This document shows, piece by piece, positions 63,554 to 64,000 of a stretch of 64,000 bases of DNA (position 1 is the stretch's first letter; every line of letters begins with the position of its first letter). The DNA comes from Achromobacter deleyi. GTDB lineage: Bacteria > Pseudomonadota > Gammaproteobacteria > Burkholderiales > Burkholderiaceae_B. Location: NCBI RefSeq assembly GCF_902859705.1, contig NZ_CADIJO010000026.1, forward strand, positions 17,615 to 81,614. The letters run 5' to 3'. The position numbers and the translations under genes are program-made. The notes under the pieces were generated by a model, which was given only the letters and a program-made list of their open reading frames with translations, made no database searches and had not been told where the DNA came from.

Positions 63554-63581
63554 ATAGTAAACGTACCTATGGGCCAGGCAA
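63554..63581 (-). promoter_or_regulatory. candidate promoter of rng
   Basis: On the minus strand TTGCCT (63581-63576) and TACTAT (63559-63554) lie 16 bp apart, about 50 bp before the rng start at 63504. Confidence 0.45.
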
Positions 63582-63589
63582 GTCGATGG

Positions 63590-63675
63590 TTCAACTCTAT
63601 CTATATAGGCACAAGTTCAGCTATCTATATATAGAGCGCCGCACGAGCGCAAGTTCGCCTGTCTATATATAGAAG
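63590..63675. repeat. three TATA-type repeats, two with a perfect 12 bp palindrome
   Basis: Units begin at 63590, 63616 and 63654 and share the form TTC-x2-CT-x-TCTATATATAGA. The palindrome TCTATATATAGA is exact at 63624-63635 and 63662-63673 and shortened in the first unit. CAAGTTC precedes the second and third. This AT-rich island between rng and the edge promoter may hold regulator sites. The rest of 63505-63870 shows no gene I can support. Confidence 0.7.
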
Positions 63676-63864
63676 TCTGTCCGGTGCGTAGAAGGCCGTC
63701 CTGTGCGGCAACCCAGGCAGCCCGCCAGCCAGGGCCGGCAGGGGTGGCGGACGGAGAAGTGTGGGGCAAGCCGGCGCGAAAGGGGCTCGCGGCCCATCGT
63801 GGCGGACTGGCTTGGTGGACCGGCGGGGCGGATGCTGCGGCGCCCGAAGCGGAATTCATCAAGC

Positions 63865-63895
63865 TTTTTGCGTCCTGCGTGTGACAACGCAAAAA
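63865..63895. repeat. 9 bp inverted repeat overlapping a strong promoter
   Basis: TTTTTGCGT (63865-63873) and ACGCAAAAA (63887-63895), 13 nt apart. The right arm lies within the spacer of the promoter at 63881-63908, so a protein bound here could control it. Confidence 0.5.
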
Positions 63896-63908
63896 TCTGT
63901 GCTATAGT
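63881..63908 (+). promoter_or_regulatory. strong rightward promoter at the window edge, possibly of an rRNA operon
   Basis: GTGACA (63881-63886) and TATAGT (63903-63908) are 16 bp apart and followed by a GC-rich discriminator (CTCGCTCC), as in stable-RNA promoters. Downstream, TTCGCAGTTC and GAACCGCGAA near 63927-63949 can pair, like a structured leader. No coding frame opens in the remaining 90 bases. The 16S gene itself is not in view, so this is tentative. Confidence 0.5.
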
Positions 63909-64000
63909 CTCGCTCCTTCGCAGTTCAAGCAGTTTTGTGAACCGCGAAGCCAAGCAAGTGCAACGGATCTGGATGCCTCGGCAAGACAGATTTGCCGCAG

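Noticed and set aside
63617..63953. Frames of 91 and 96 codons on the minus strand near the window end
   Set aside because: They cross the TATA repeats and the edge promoter, have alanine/proline-rich composition without motif, and no ribosome site.

Overview
This 64 kb window is GC-rich chromosomal DNA of a betaproteobacterium. The best guess is Alcaligenaceae of the Bordetella/Achromobacter type. The evidence is codon use, the many solute-binding-protein transporters, and an LPS-core gene cluster lying between dnaE and msbA, an arrangement I recall from Bordetella. I see no prophage, IS transposase, CRISPR array or tRNA. The last 100 bases may be the leader of a strongly expressed transcript, possibly an rRNA operon.

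Layout. (1) 0-10.1 kb: a GntR/FCD regulator diverges from an operon of a racemase-fold protein, a family-5 binding protein, two permeases, two amidohydrolases and two ATPases. It looks like uptake plus ring or amide hydrolysis of a nitrogenous compound. Two of its enzymes lack textbook catalytic residues, and one exact 10-mer operator candidate occurs three times. (2) 10.17-10.99 kb: no credible gene, but an ~800 bp nested palindrome whose hairpins show compensatory base changes. (3) 11-14 kb: a leftward TRAP transporter (dctP-dctQ-dctM order). (4) 14.1-23 kb: an FtsX-type permease, a truncated haemoglobin and a Kdo kinase, all overlapping; then a polyamine-type ABC operon running into an ArsC-like reductase and a 3-methyladenine glycosylase. 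(5) 23-34.3 kb: a YrbL-like kinase, rmuC, an amidase, an AidB-like acyl-CoA dehydrogenase, rpiA, phoU, a leaderless-looking phospholipase C, yggX and argA.

(6) 34.4-42.5 kb: hrpA; an ABC transporter with two permease domains fused in one protein and no binding protein nearby; and lpxO on the opposite strand. (7) 42.6-55.7 kb: dnaE followed by a tight operon of three GT4 enzymes, one GT2 enzyme and two polysaccharide deacetylases; then, leftward, GT9, YdcF and YkgJ genes; then msbA. Together with lpxO and kdkA this is an LPS core/lipid A workshop: sugars are added, acetyl groups removed, Kdo phosphorylated, lipid A hydroxylated and the product flipped. (8) 55.7-64 kb: a CPA2 antiporter, a small protein, two divergent diguanylate cyclases (one with an inhibitory site, one without), a DUF3053-like lipoprotein, RNase G, a cluster of TATA-type repeats and a strong promoter at the edge.

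Genes are tightly packed, mostly with 1-26 bp overlaps inside operons. Many long antisense frames are by-products of high GC and were left out. Starts were chosen by ribosome binding sites, signal peptides and overlap with the gene before.
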